This document shows positions 8,977 through 17,325 of a stretch of DNA of 64,000 nucleotides, piece by piece. Origin of the DNA: AG25 sp035518815 (lineage in GTDB: Bacteria; Gemmatimonadota; Gemmatimonadetes; Gemmatimonadales; GWC2-71-9); NCBI GenBank assembly GCA_035518815.1, contig DATIXG010000095.1, positions 18,891-82,890 on the forward strand, in the 5' to 3' direction. The number at the start of each line of letters is the position of its first letter. Position 1 is the first letter of the stretch. The position numbers were made by a program, and so were the translations under genes. The notes under the pieces are model-generated. The model was not told the DNA's origin. It saw only the letters and a program-made list of their open reading frames with translations, and made no database searches.

Positions 8977-9472
8977 CCCGTTCAAGGTGTCGCTCACCAA
9001 GGACAACATTGTCTTCGCTTCAGCGCACTTCATCACGCTCCCGGGCCACCGCTGCGAAACGCTGCACGGTCACAACTACCGTACGCGCGTGGTGGTGGAG
9101 GGGGGGCTCGATCCCGAAGCCCACTTCGTCCTCGATTTCGGGGAGCTGAAAGACTTGATGAGGCGGCTCACCGACGAGATCGATCATCGCGTGCTGCTGC
9201 CGCTCGAGAACCCGAAGCTCGAGATCAAGCGGCAGGGCGAGTCCATCACCGTCGCGTACGAGGGGGCGCCCCGCTATGTCTTTCCGCAACGGGACTGCGC
9301 GCTGCTCCCCGTGCCGAACACCACGGTCGAGATGCTGGCGCAGTACCTCGCCGGCCGCGCCAAGACCGAGCTCGAGCGCCGGGCGGGAAATGCCGTCGAG
9401 TTAACGGCGATCGAAGTCGAGATCGAAGAGAACTTCGGACAGTCTGCCACCTACCGCGAAGCCCTATCCTGA
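8963..9472 (+). CDS. 6-pyruvoyl-tetrahydropterin synthase / QueD-family pterin enzyme
   Basis: The 169-residue protein is a T-fold PTPS/QueD homologue. The zinc triad is visible as His22 (FASAHF), His35 and His37 (LHGHNYR), with the QueD-type catalytic Cys31 four residues before the HGH. A C-terminal Glu (EVEIEEN) fits the pterin anchor. It starts inside the CitG-like gene (14-nt overlap) and its 3' end overlaps the convergent HisA-like gene by 22 nt. In this cluster it probably prepares the pterin side chain of dephospho-H4MPT. A role in queuosine synthesis is possible, but no other queuosine gene is near. Confidence 0.82.
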   Translation: MPARSPFKVSLTKDNIVFASAHFITLPGHRCETLHGHNYRTRVVVEGGLDPEAHFVLDFGELKDLMRRLTDEIDHRVLLPLENPKLEIKRQGESITVAYEGAPRYVFPQRDCALLPVPNTTVEMLAQYLAGRAKTELERRAGNAVELTAIEVEIEENFGQSATYREALS

Positions 9473-10197
9473 TCCGCAACCCCCGCTGCGTCGATGCCGC
9501 CCTCGTGGAGCGCGCTGCCAACGAGCGCGCCGCGACACCCCGCTGCGGCCAGCAGTCGTAAGTCGTGCACCGACCGGATCCCGCCACCGGCGAGCAACTC
9601 CACTTCTTCTGCACCCAACCGGCTCAGGGCTTCGACCAACTCGAGATCCGGCCCGCGGGCGCTGCCTATACGCGCCAGGTCGAGCACGAGCACCGCGCCC
9701 GCTCCGGCGCGAAGGGCCGCGGCTGCAACGGCCAACGGCTCCCCATCGTGAGTCGCGCCGGCTCGCGTCAGCGGATGCCCGTCCATGAGGTCGAGCGAGA
9801 ACACCACCCGGTCGCGCCCGCACGCGCGCACGATCGCGGCCAGCGCGTCGAACGATGGCAAGGTTTCGAGGCCCACGACCACGCGATCGGCGCCGGCGGC
9901 GCGCAGGTCGAGCGCCGCAGCCGGTGTGGCCACCCCGGCGTCCACGAGCAGCCGCAGCCCCGACGCGGCGAGCGTTGTGAGCAACTCGCGTTGGGGAGTG
10001 CCGCCCGCGATGGCATCGAGGTCGGCCACATAGGCCTCCTCGCATCCGAGCGTGCGACGATAGGCCTGGGCCAGCGCCCGAGCGTCCCCCGGCGTCGGCG
10101 CCAGAACCGAGCGCACCGGACGGTACTCGTCGCGTCGGCCGCCACGCGCCAGCACCGCCTGCCCACCCTTCAGATCGAGCACCGGGATCACCCGCAT
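9451..10197 (-). CDS. HisA-like TIM-barrel isomerase linked to the H4MPT cluster
   Basis: This 248-residue protein is a (beta-alpha)8 barrel of the HisA/HisF type. It begins MRVIPVLDLKGGQAVLA, with the HisA-like early Asp, has YVADLDAIAGG in strand 3, LLVDAGVAT, VFSLDLMDGHPL with the second Asp, and the phosphate-binding ELLAGGGIRS and GALVGSALHEG loops. No his operon is present. A HisA paralogue is a recurrent member of methylotroph H4MPT clusters, so a ribosyl-phosphate isomerisation in cofactor synthesis is more likely than histidine synthesis, though that is inference. It runs opposite to the island, only 23 bases from the start of mfnF. Confidence 0.8.
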   Translation of the reverse strand: MRVIPVLDLKGGQAVLARGGRRDEYRPVRSVLAPTPGDARALAQAYRRTLGCEEAYVADLDAIAGGTPQRELLTTLAASGLRLLVDAGVATPAAALDLRAAGADRVVVGLETLPSFDALAAIVRACGRDRVVFSLDLMDGHPLTRAGATHDGEPLAVAAAALRAGAGAVLVLDLARIGSARGPDLELVEALSRLGAEEVELLAGGGIRSVHDLRLLAAAGCRGALVGSALHEGGIDAAGVADQDRASR

Positions 10198-10220
10198 CGC
10201 CCACCCCGGGATTGTGCCGC

Positions 10221-11258
10221 ATGAACGGCGTCCTCGGCTGGGACATCGGCGGGGTGAACACGAAGGTCGCTCGGGTAGAGGGCGACGTCGTGATCGCGGT
10301 GCGGATCCGGCCGTTCGAGATCCAGCACGCACCAGACACGCTCGCCCAGCTCCTGGGCGAGCTGGCGCGGGCGGTGGGCGCGCAGCCGCGCGACGCGCAT
10401 GCGGTGACCATGACGGCCGAGCTGTCGCAGGTCTTCCGAACAAAAGGCGACGGGGTGGCCTTCGTGCTGGATCAAGTGGAGGCGGCGTTTCCGGACGCCC
10501 TCGTGCGGGTCTATGCGGTGGACGGGACGTTCGCCTCGACCACTGTGGCGCGCGACGCGCCACTCTCGGTCGCAGCCGCCAACTGGGCCGCCACCGCAAG
10601 ACTCGTGGCCCGCACCTGGCCCGACGCGATGCTCGTGGACACCGGGTCCACGACCACCGATATCATCCCCATCGTCGCTGGTGAGGTTGCGGCCACGGGG
10701 CGCACCGATCCCGAGCGCCTGAGCGCCGGGGAGCTGGTCTACACCGGCGCCGTGCGCACGCCGGTCGAGGCGATCGCTGCGACGGTTCCCTACCTGGGGC
10801 GCGCGACGGGCGTGTCGGCCGAAGGATTCGCGCTGGCGGGCGACGTGCACCTGTGGCGCGGGCAGCTGCCTCCCGGCGATTATTCCGTGCCGACGCCGGA
10901 CGGGCGGCCGGCGACGCGCGCGTTCGCGGCTGAGCGGCTCGCACGGGTCGTCTGCGCCGATCGCACCATGCTCGACGACGCGGGCGTGAGCGCCATCGCG
11001 GACGCCGTGTGGCAGGCGCAGGTCGCGCGAATAGCCCACGCGCTGCGGCGCGTCGCGGCGCGGCACCCGACCCTTCTCAGGGGGCCCGCAGTGGTCGCGG
11101 GACTGGGCGACTTTCTCGCGGCGGAAGCCGCGCGGCGGGCGGGACTGCGCGTCACGCGCCTTGCCGAACGATTGAACGATGCGGCACGGCACGCCCCGGC
11201 GGCGGCGGTTGCCCTGCTCCTGGCGGGCACTCTCGCAGAGGAGACGATTCACCGATGA
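10221..11258 (+). CDS. mfnF: MfnF-like hydantoinase/oxoprolinase-family H4MPT-linked protein
   Basis: The 345-residue protein has an ASKHA-type N-terminus, VLGWDIGGVNTKVARVEG, and a second phosphate motif, MLVDTGSTTTDIIPI, around residue 140. This is the 'probable H4MPT-linked C1 transfer pathway protein' family, related to hydantoinase A. I recall the archaeal relative MfnF as the enzyme that couples the furan diphosphate to tyramine in methanofuran synthesis. In bacterial methylofuran the partner is thought to be tyrosine. Adjacent mfnE (ATGA overlap) and nearby mfnB support this assignment. The start ATG at 10221 is preceded by a short 23-base divergent gap; an earlier GTG at 10212 is possible. 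Confidence 0.78.
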   Translation: MNGVLGWDIGGVNTKVARVEGDVVIAVRIRPFEIQHAPDTLAQLLGELARAVGAQPRDAHAVTMTAELSQVFRTKGDGVAFVLDQVEAAFPDALVRVYAVDGTFASTTVARDAPLSVAAANWAATARLVARTWPDAMLVDTGSTTTDIIPIVAGEVAATGRTDPERLSAGELVYTGAVRTPVEAIAATVPYLGRATGVSAEGFALAGDVHLWRGQLPPGDYSVPTPDGRPATRAFAAERLARVVCADRTMLDDAGVSAIADAVWQAQVARIAHALRRVAARHPTLLRGPAVVAGLGDFLAAEAARRAGLRVTRLAERLNDAARHAPAAAVALLLAGTLAEETIHR

Positions 11259-11857
11259 AGGTCCGCACGGTCGTGAAGGTGGGCGGCGGGTTGCTGAGCC
11301 AGGCGGGCGCCTTTGATCTCGTCACCGGCGCGCTGGCTGCCTTCGCGAAGGGGCAGCGCGCCCTCATCGTGCCGGGCGGCGGACCGTTCGCCGATGCCGT
11401 GCGCGAGCTGGCGCGCCGCATCAAGATCACGGAGGACGCGGCGCACTGGATGGCGGTGCTCGGGATGGATCAGTACGCCCAGGCGCTCGCCGCGCGCACG
11501 ACGGGGGCGGTGGTGGTAGAGAGCCTGGCCGACACCGAGCGGGCGCTCGCATCCAGCGCGATCCCCGTGCTCGCACCGTACCGGTGGCTGCGCGAGGCCG
11601 ATCCGCTGCCCCACTCCTGGGGCACCACCAGCGACAGCATCGCCGCGTGGGTGGCGGGCGTCGTGGGCGCGAAACGGATCGTGTTGATCAAGCCGGTCAA
11701 GGCAAGCGTGGGGCGAGTGGTGGACCCGAATTTTACCAAGACCCTCCCCGCCGGAGTGGACACCGTGGTGCTGACACCGCACGAGCTCGAGAAACTGAGC
11801 GACGCTCTAGACGGGCGCGCCGATGGAGGCGGGCCGCGCGCCGCTCACTATGGCTGA
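11255..11857 (+). CDS. mfnE: MfnE-like amino-acid-kinase-fold kinase (aminomethylfuran phosphate kinase)
   Basis: This 200-residue protein is a compact member of the aspartokinase/amino acid kinase fold. It shows VVKVGGGLLS at the N-terminus, IVPGGGPFAD, and SWGTTSDSIAAWVAG, then KRIVLIKPVKA for the nucleotide-binding lobe. It is far shorter than aspartokinase (about 400 residues) and lacks ACT domains. The archaeal MfnE phosphorylates aminomethyl-furanmethanol phosphate to the diphosphate used by MfnF. The ATG overlaps the mfnF stop by 4 nt, matching that partnership. The 3' 51 bases overlap the convergent mfnB gene. Confidence 0.8.
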   Translation: MKVRTVVKVGGGLLSQAGAFDLVTGALAAFAKGQRALIVPGGGPFADAVRELARRIKITEDAAHWMAVLGMDQYAQALAARTTGAVVVESLADTERALASSAIPVLAPYRWLREADPLPHSWGTTSDSIAAWVAGVVGAKRIVLIKPVKASVGRVVDPNFTKTLPAGVDTVVLTPHELEKLSDALDGRADGGGPRAAHYG

Positions 11858-12520
11858 CAGCACGGCGACGCGGGTGCGGGAGACGCGCCCCACACGCCCG
11901 CCATCGCACGCGCTCCCGCGTACACCGACGATATCCGCGCCCGCCTCACGCGCGCCGAGCAGCTCCCGCGGACCGAGGCTCCCCGCGACCGCCGCCAGGA
12001 GCCCCGCCCGTCGCACGAGCCCCACCCACTGGAAGACGCCGTTCCACGACAGATAGTCGAACAGTGTGGGCCCCTTGATCACCGTATCGATCAGAACACC
12101 AACAGCACGCACCGCGACGGCCGCGTCGAGCACACAGGCGGGCTCGGGCGCGCCCACCTGCTTCCAGTCCGCGTAGGCGACGAGGATGAGCCCCGCTCCA
12201 GCGGCCCCGCGGGCAGCGGCCGCCAGACGGCGCACCTGGGTCGACGACGGTGCGCCCCTGAATCCCATCTTCACATAGGAAACGTCGGCGTCTCGGGCCA
12301 TCCGCGCGGCGAGCGCTGCGCCCGCCGGGTCGGCGGGGTCGCCGAGCGCTGCGCTGGTTGGCCGCCGCCTACCGACCGTGTCGCAGATCGCCCGCAGCGT
12401 CCGGGACGGCACCGCACCGAGCGAGCCGCGGTGCGGGTCCTTCGCGTCCACGACGTCCGCTCCGCCGGCCACCGCGGCTCGTGCCTCCAACGCGCCTGCC
12501 ACACTCACGAGTAGTAGCAT
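11807..12520 (-). CDS. mfnB: (5-formylfuran-3-yl)methyl phosphate synthase MfnB
   Basis: MfnB condenses two glyceraldehyde-3-phosphate molecules into the furan ring of methanofuran/methylofuran. The 237-residue protein (former DUF556) begins MLLLVSVAGALEARAAVAGG and carries VVDAKDPHRGSLGA with Lys27, YVKMGF with Lys84, and LIDTVIKGP with Asp145 and Lys149. These fit the catalytic Lys/Asp set described for the archaeal enzyme. It is on the opposite strand to mfnF-mfnE and overlaps the mfnE 3' end by 51 bases, a convergent arrangement. The start ATG lies 60 bases from the divergent SDR gene. Confidence 0.9.
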   Translation of the reverse strand: MLLLVSVAGALEARAAVAGGADVVDAKDPHRGSLGAVPSRTLRAICDTVGRRRPTSAALGDPADPAGAALAARMARDADVSYVKMGFRGAPSSTQVRRLAAAARGAAGAGLILVAYADWKQVGAPEPACVLDAAVAVRAVGVLIDTVIKGPTLFDYLSWNGVFQWVGLVRRAGLLAAVAGSLGPRELLGAREAGADIVGVRGSACDGGRVGRVSRTRVAVLSAIVSGARPASIGAPV

Positions 12521-12580
12521 TACGCGCCTGTCCCTTGTGGCCGCCGCGAAAGCGCCGGTAGGTTAAGTCGGGAGACCAAC

Positions 12581-13411
12581 ATGACAAAACCTAGCGTCGC
12601 TGGAGCTGACGGGCGATCCGCCGCGGCCGAGGGTGCGCCGGTACGTCCGGAGATCACGCTCGTGGACAAAGTCGTCCTGGTCACCGGTGCATCGACCGGG
12701 ATCGGCCGCGCGATCGCGCTCGCGAGCGCGGAGGCAGGGGCGGACGTCGTGGTGACCTACCGCACCAGGCAGCGCCAAGCCGACGAGGTGACCGCACGCA
12801 TCCGCGGGACCGGCCGCCGCGCGCAGACCCTCCAAGTCGACATGACGAGCGCCAGGGACATCGAGCGCCTGGGACGTGAGGCGCGCGACGCCTTCGGCCG
12901 CGTGGACGCCTGGATCAACAACGCCGGCGCGGACGTGCTCACCGGTAAGACGTCCAAGCGGTCGCGCACGGACAAGCTCGACCTGCTGCTGGCCGTCGAT
13001 CTGCGGGGCACCGTCCTCGGCTCCTGGGCGGCGGTGGAGCTGATGCGCGCCCAGGCAGCGGGCGGCGTGATCCTGAACATGTCCTGGGACCAGGCGACGG
13101 GGGGCAGCATGAAGGGAGAATACTCCCAGCTGTTCTGCGCGGCCAAGGGCGGCATTGCCGGGTTCACCCGGGCGCTCGCGCAGAGCGTCGCGCCCCATAT
13201 CCGGGTCAACGTGTTGGGACCGGGCTGGGTCGAGACGTCCTACGGGGCGGCGCTCGATCCCAAGGTGAAGACCCGGGTCACCGAGTCCATCCCCCTGCGG
13301 CGCTGGGGCTCCCCCGAGGACGTGGCGGCGGCGGCGGTATTCCTCTGCTCCGACGCCGCGGCATACGTCACCGGACAAATCCTGCTGATCAACGGCGGCG
13401 CCGTCATGTAG
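12581..13411 (+). CDS. Short-chain dehydrogenase/reductase in the H4MPT cluster, atypical active site
   Basis: This 276-residue SDR has the cofactor motif TGASTGIG (residues 35-42), INNAG, and a C-terminal GQILLINGGAVM. The usual Tyr-x-x-x-Lys site reads Phe185-x-x-x-Lys189; a Tyr lies at 181, eight residues before the Lys. Upstream Ser (NMSW) is present. Thus the classical Tyr is missing or displaced. Its position in front of the pterin dehydratase and DHPS-like genes suggests a pteridine reductase-type job, for example reducing dihydromethanopterin, since dmrA is absent from the window; this is inference. A GGGAG lies about 10 bases before the ATG. The gap to mfnB (60 bp) must hold divergent promoters. 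Confidence 0.8.
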   Translation: MTKPSVAGADGRSAAAEGAPVRPEITLVDKVVLVTGASTGIGRAIALASAEAGADVVVTYRTRQRQADEVTARIRGTGRRAQTLQVDMTSARDIERLGREARDAFGRVDAWINNAGADVLTGKTSKRSRTDKLDLLLAVDLRGTVLGSWAAVELMRAQAAGGVILNMSWDQATGGSMKGEYSQLFCAAKGGIAGFTRALAQSVAPHIRVNVLGPGWVETSYGAALDPKVKTRVTESIPLRRWGSPEDVAAAAVFLCSDAAAYVTGQILLINGGAVM

Positions 13412-13431
13412 CGCGTCGCGTGGAGAGAACC

Positions 13432-13794
13432 ATGGCCACGACGAAGGAACGCACCTACACCGAAGCCGAGATCGCCGAGAAGCTGAAGGCTCTTCCCGGG
13501 TGGTGGTTCGAAGACGGGTGGATCCGGCGCACGTACAAGACCGACGGCTGGCCGACCACGCTGATGCTGGTGAACGCGATCGGCTACGTCGCCGAGGCGG
13601 CCAACCACCATCCCGATCTGGCCGTTACGTGGGCGCGAGTGATCGTGAAGCTGATGAACCACGCCGCCGGCGGCGTCACCGACAAGGACTTCGAGCTCGC
13701 CCGCAAGATGGAGGACAGCGTGTTGTGGAGGCCGCAGGGCGGCGCACTCGAAGGCACACCGAACAAGTTCGTCCGGTCCGGCGACCCGCGGTGA
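13432..13794 (+). CDS. Pterin-4a-carbinolamine dehydratase family protein
   Basis: The 120-residue protein carries the PCD/DCoH signature NHHPDLAVTW...HAAGGVTDKDFELA, including the paired histidines and a downstream His that bind the pterin. Such enzymes dehydrate 4a-hydroxy-pterins. Phenylalanine hydroxylase, the usual partner, is not nearby. Its neighbours are an SDR upstream and the DHPS-like gene downstream (GTGA overlap), so a pterin-handling role in H4MPT synthesis or repair is the likely explanation. The start ATG at 13432 was chosen because a GGAGAGA ribosome site sits directly upstream; a GTG four codons earlier is possible. Confidence 0.88.
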   Translation: MATTKERTYTEAEIAEKLKALPGWWFEDGWIRRTYKTDGWPTTLMLVNAIGYVAEAANHHPDLAVTWARVIVKLMNHAAGGVTDKDFELARKMEDSVLWRPQGGALEGTPNKFVRSGDPR

Positions 13795-15212
13795 CGGGTC
13801 CGCGCCGCGTCCTGTTCGTCACCGGCAAGCTCGCCGAGCCCGCGCTGCGCCGCACGATCGCCGAGCTCGCGCCAGCGATTGTGTGCGAGGTCGTGGTCCT
13901 CAAGATCACCGTCGCCGCCCTGATGACGACGGCCTGGATCGCCCGCTTCCTCGCTGTGCCGCCCGGGACCGATCTAGTCCTCATCCCGGGGCTGTGTGAA
14001 GGGGACCCCGCCGTGATCGCCGAAAAGCTGGGCGTTCCCGTCGAGAAGGGACCCAAGGACCTGCGGGAGATCCCGGAGTACTTCGGCCGCCAGGCCGCTC
14101 TCGGCGCCTACGGCGCCTGCGACATCGAGATCGTCGCCGAGATCAACAACGCCCCCCGGCTCGCGCGCGACGCCATCCGCCGGGAGGCTGAATACTTCCG
14201 CGCGAGCGGCGCCGATGTGATCGACCTCGGGTGTACGCCCGGCCGTCCGTTCCCCGAGCTGGGCGACGTGGTGCGCGAGCTCGTCGCGGACGGCCTGCGC
14301 GTCAGCATCGACTCGCTCGAGCCGGACGAGATCCGCGCCGCCGTCGGGGCGGGGGCAGAGCTCGTCTTGAGCGTGAATGGATCGAACGTCGATGTCGCGC
14401 GCGACCTCGCCGGCACCTCGACGCGCGTGGTCGCGATCCCGGATGCGGGTGGCGACCTCGCCACCATCGAGCCCACCATCGCGGCCCTCGAACGCTGGCG
14501 TGTGACGTATCTGATCGACCCGATCATCGAGCCGATCGGGTTTGGATTCTTCGCCTCGCTCGAGCGTTTCGCCGAGATGCACCGCCGGTATCCGGAGGCG
14601 CCGCTGTTCATGGGCGTCGGTAACATCACCGAGCTCACCGCGGCCGACACGACCGGTGTCAATGCCATCCTCCTCGCGATCTGCGAAGAGGTGGGGGTCC
14701 GCGCCGTCCTCACGACGGAAGTGATCCCGTGGGCGCGCGGCGCGGTACGCGAGCTCGACATCGCTCGGCGGCTCATGTATCACGCCGTGACCGAGAAGAC
14801 CGTGCCCAAAGGCGTGGACGACCGGCTCGTCACCCTGCGAGACACGAAGGTCCTGGCCTACCCGGAGACGGAGCTCCGGGCACTGCAGGCGGCGATCACG
14901 GATCCCAACTTTCGCATCTTCACCGACCGCGACACGATCACCGTGTTCAACCACGAGCGATTCGTCCGTGGCACCGACATCGACGCGCTGTTCGCGCAGC
15001 TGGGCGTCACGGAGGCGACCCACGCGTTCTATCTCGGCCGGGAACTTATGAAGGCGAAGCTCGCGATCACGCTCGGCAAAAGCTACCGCCAGGAAGGCGC
15101 CTTGCGGTGGGGCTACCTCACCCCTCCGGACGACCGCCCGCATCCTCGGGTCAAGCCGACGCAGCGCTCCACGCGCCGCCGTCAGGGGCCTCCCGCCAAG
15201 GGCGGGAAGTGA
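13791..15212 (+). CDS. Dihydropteroate synthase-related protein of H4MPT biosynthesis
   Basis: This 473-residue protein belongs to the 'dihydropteroate synthase-related' family found in H4MPT users. The first about 110 residues form an N-terminal domain (RVLFVTGKLAEPAL, VLKITVAALMTT). A pterin-binding TIM barrel follows, with IVAEINNAPRLA, DVIDLGCTPGRPFPE, LRVSIDSLEPDEI, LVLSVNGSN and FMGVGNITELTAADT. The C-terminus is basic. Unlike folate DHPS (about 280 residues) it probably joins the pterin to beta-RFAP, which the last gene of this run makes. The GTG start overlaps the PCD stop by 4 nt. Confidence 0.87.
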   Translation: MTGPRRVLFVTGKLAEPALRRTIAELAPAIVCEVVVLKITVAALMTTAWIARFLAVPPGTDLVLIPGLCEGDPAVIAEKLGVPVEKGPKDLREIPEYFGRQAALGAYGACDIEIVAEINNAPRLARDAIRREAEYFRASGADVIDLGCTPGRPFPELGDVVRELVADGLRVSIDSLEPDEIRAAVGAGAELVLSVNGSNVDVARDLAGTSTRVVAIPDAGGDLATIEPTIAALERWRVTYLIDPIIEPIGFGFFASLERFAEMHRRYPEAPLFMGVGNITELTAADTTGVNAILLAICEEVGVRAVLTTEVIPWARGAVRELDIARRLMYHAVTEKTVPKGVDDRLVTLRDTKVLAYPETELRALQAAITDPNFRIFTDRDTITVFNHERFVRGTDIDALFAQLGVTEATHAFYLGRELMKAKLAITLGKSYRQEGALRWGYLTPPDDRPHPRVKPTQRSTRRRQGPPAKGGK

Positions 15213-15217
15213 CGACG

Positions 15218-16657
15218 ATGCGTCCCCTTCTCCTGGAGCTCGTGCCCGCCCCGGACCCGCTCGATGTATGCGGGAAGCTCGCGGGCTTGCCATACCTCAC
15301 GTTCCTGGATAGCGCACGCGCAAACGGGCCACTCGGGCAGCATTCGTTTCTCACGGCCGACCCGGTGGCGCTGGTGCGCAGCACCGGAGCGCTCACCCAG
15401 GTGCGGGTGCCCGCCGCGCGCGGAACGTGGACGCGGGTCGACGCGGATCCCCTGGCGGCTGTGCGCGATCTGTTGGCGCCCTTCCGGGCCAATCCGGTCG
15501 ACGATCTGCCGCCGTTTCAAGGCGGAGCGGCGGGCTACCTGGGGTACGACTGGGGCGCAACGCTCGAGCGCATCCCCCGGGCGCGCTACGACGACCGCCA
15601 CATTCCCGACGCCCTGCTGGGCGTCTACGACTGGGTCATCGCGTGGGATCATCCCGCCGGACGGGCGTGGATCATCTCGACCGGGATTCCGGCGCAGGGC
15701 GACGCGCGCCAGGCACGGGCAGCGGAGCGGATGGCGTTTGTGCAGGAGCGCCTGGCAGACGGCAAGCCGGTGCGCCTCAGGCCGCCTGGCGGTCCGCCGG
15801 TCCGCGCGTCCGCTCCCTCCTTTCCCGTGCCCGACCTCCCCGGGGTGCGCTCCAACTTCACGCGCGCCGGATACCTCGAGGCGGTGTCGCGCGTCGTCGA
15901 ATACATCCGCGCGGGCGACATCTTCCAGGCGAATTTGTCGCAACGCCTCGAGGCATCCTTCACCGGCACCCCGTTCGCGCTGTACAGCCGGCTGCGGGCC
16001 CGCAACCCCGCCCCGTTCGCTGCATTTCTCGACTTCGACGACGTGGTGATCGCGAGCGCGTCGCCGGAGCGGTTCGTGCGGGTGGCCGAGGGCCGGGTCG
16101 AGGCGCGACCCATCAAGGGCACGCGACCCCGGGGGACGGGGCCCGAGCACGACGCCGCGCTCGCGCTGGCGCTGGTGGAGAGCGACAAGGACCGCGCCGA
16201 GAACGTGATGATCGTCGATCTCCTGAGGAACGATCTGTCGCGGGTGTGCCGCCCCGGCACCGTCCGTGCGCCGGAGCTGTTCGCCCTCGAACACTATGCC
16301 ACCGTGCACCACCTGGTCTCGACCGTGGTGGGCGACCTCGCCCCCGACCGCGACCCGGCGGACCTGGTGCGCGCCGCCTTCCCCGGCGGATCGATCACGG
16401 GGGCCCCGAAGGTCCGCGCGATGCAGGTCATCGCGGAGCTCGAGCCCACCCGCCGTGGCGTGTATTGCGGCTCGATCGGCTACTGGAGCCTCACTGGCGC
16501 GCTGGATGCGAGCATCGTCATTCGAACGTTCCTCGTGAGCGGCGACACGGTGTACTTCCAGGCGGGGGGTGGGATCGTGGCGGACTCCGATCCCCAAGAG
16601 GAATACCGGGAGACACTCGACAAGGCCCGTGGGCTCGTCGCGGCGCTGGCACCATGA
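15218..16657 (+). CDS. pabB: Para-aminobenzoate synthase component I (PabB)
   Basis: PabB converts chorismate and ammonia to 4-amino-4-deoxychorismate, the precursor of p-aminobenzoate. The 479-residue protein has the chorismate-binding core (GDIFQANLSQRLE, ERFVRVAEGRV, DLLRNDLSRV, FPGGSITGAPKVRAM). The PIKGT motif with Lys300 is the PabB mark; anthranilate synthase has PIAGT. Being inside an H4MPT island, its product is probably destined for beta-RFAP rather than only folate. The ATG is 5 bases past the previous stop; a GTG at 15209 in the same frame would give the GTGA overlap seen elsewhere here. Confidence 0.9.
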   Translation: MRPLLLELVPAPDPLDVCGKLAGLPYLTFLDSARANGPLGQHSFLTADPVALVRSTGALTQVRVPAARGTWTRVDADPLAAVRDLLAPFRANPVDDLPPFQGGAAGYLGYDWGATLERIPRARYDDRHIPDALLGVYDWVIAWDHPAGRAWIISTGIPAQGDARQARAAERMAFVQERLADGKPVRLRPPGGPPVRASAPSFPVPDLPGVRSNFTRAGYLEAVSRVVEYIRAGDIFQANLSQRLEASFTGTPFALYSRLRARNPAPFAAFLDFDDVVIASASPERFVRVAEGRVEARPIKGTRPRGTGPEHDAALALALVESDKDRAENVMIVDLLRNDLSRVCRPGTVRAPELFALEHYATVHHLVSTVVGDLAPDRDPADLVRAAFPGGSITGAPKVRAMQVIAELEPTRRGVYCGSIGYWSLTGALDASIVIRTFLVSGDTVYFQAGGGIVADSDPQEEYRETLDKARGLVAALAP

Positions 16658-17325
16658 TCCTGTTGATCGACAACTACGACTCCTTCGTGTTCAATCTCGC
16701 GCGGTATGTGCGTGAGCTCGGAGATGAGTGTGTGGTGCACCGCCACGACGCCATTACCCTAGATGACATTGCGGCGTGGCAGCCGTCGCATATCATCATC
16801 TCCCCAGGGCCGTGCACGCCGTCCGAAGCGGGAATCTCGGTCGACGTGGTGCGGCGATTCGGGCCCACGACGCCGATCCTCGGCGTCTGCCTGGGGCATC
16901 AGTGCATCGGTGCCGCCTACGGCGCGGGCATTGTGCGGGCAAGACGCCCGATGCACGGCAAGGCTTCGTGCATCGAGCACGATGGCCGTGGTCTCTTTGC
17001 CGGCCTCCCCAATCCCTTCCGGGCCGGGCGCTACCACTCGCTGGTCATCGGGCGGGCCGACCTCCCGCCCCAGCTCCACGTGACCGCCATCGCCGAGGAC
17101 GGAGAGATCATGGCCGTGGCGCATGCGCGCGACCCGGTGGTCGGAGTCCAGTTTCACCCGGAGTCAGTGCTCACCGAGCACGGCTACCGGATGCTGGATA
17201 CCTTCCTTCGCGGCGCCGCGGCACGCGGCGAATCACTCCCCGACCGCGCCGACGGCGCGCACTCGCCCGCTCCTGACCCCGCGCGGCCCGCATTCGTGCC
17301 CCCGCCCATCGAGCTGGTTCGGTGA
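16654..17325 (+). CDS. pabA: Aminodeoxychorismate synthase glutamine amidotransferase (PabA)
   Basis: PabA supplies ammonia from glutamine to PabB. The 223-residue protein begins MILLIDNYDSFVFNLARYV and has the nucleophile GVCLGHQCIG with Cys in the class-I glutamine amidotransferase triad, and VGVQFHPESVLTEHG with His and Glu. A proline-rich tail of about 30 residues follows the usual end of the domain. The ATG overlaps the pabB stop by 4 nt, so both subunits are co-translated. TrpG is the alternative; the pabB partner with Lys300 decides. Confidence 0.92.
   Translation: MILLIDNYDSFVFNLARYVRELGDECVVHRHDAITLDDIAAWQPSHIIISPGPCTPSEAGISVDVVRRFGPTTPILGVCLGHQCIGAAYGAGIVRARRPMHGKASCIEHDGRGLFAGLPNPFRAGRYHSLVIGRADLPPQLHVTAIAEDGEIMAVAHARDPVVGVQFHPESVLTEHGYRMLDTFLRGAAARGESLPDRADGAHSPAPDPARPAFVPPPIELVR

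Noticed and set aside
9451..10197. HisA for histidine biosynthesis
   Set aside because: No other his gene is present and the neighbours are all H4MPT or methylofuran genes; a paralogue role is more likely.
11255..11857. Aspartokinase
   Set aside because: The protein has 200 residues, lacks the ACT domains and most of the aspartokinase core, and is coupled to mfnF.
15218..17325. Anthranilate synthase (trpE/trpG)
   Set aside because: The large subunit has PIKGT with Lys300, a PabB mark, and no trp gene is close; the following beta-RFAP synthase uses an aminobenzoate-type substrate.
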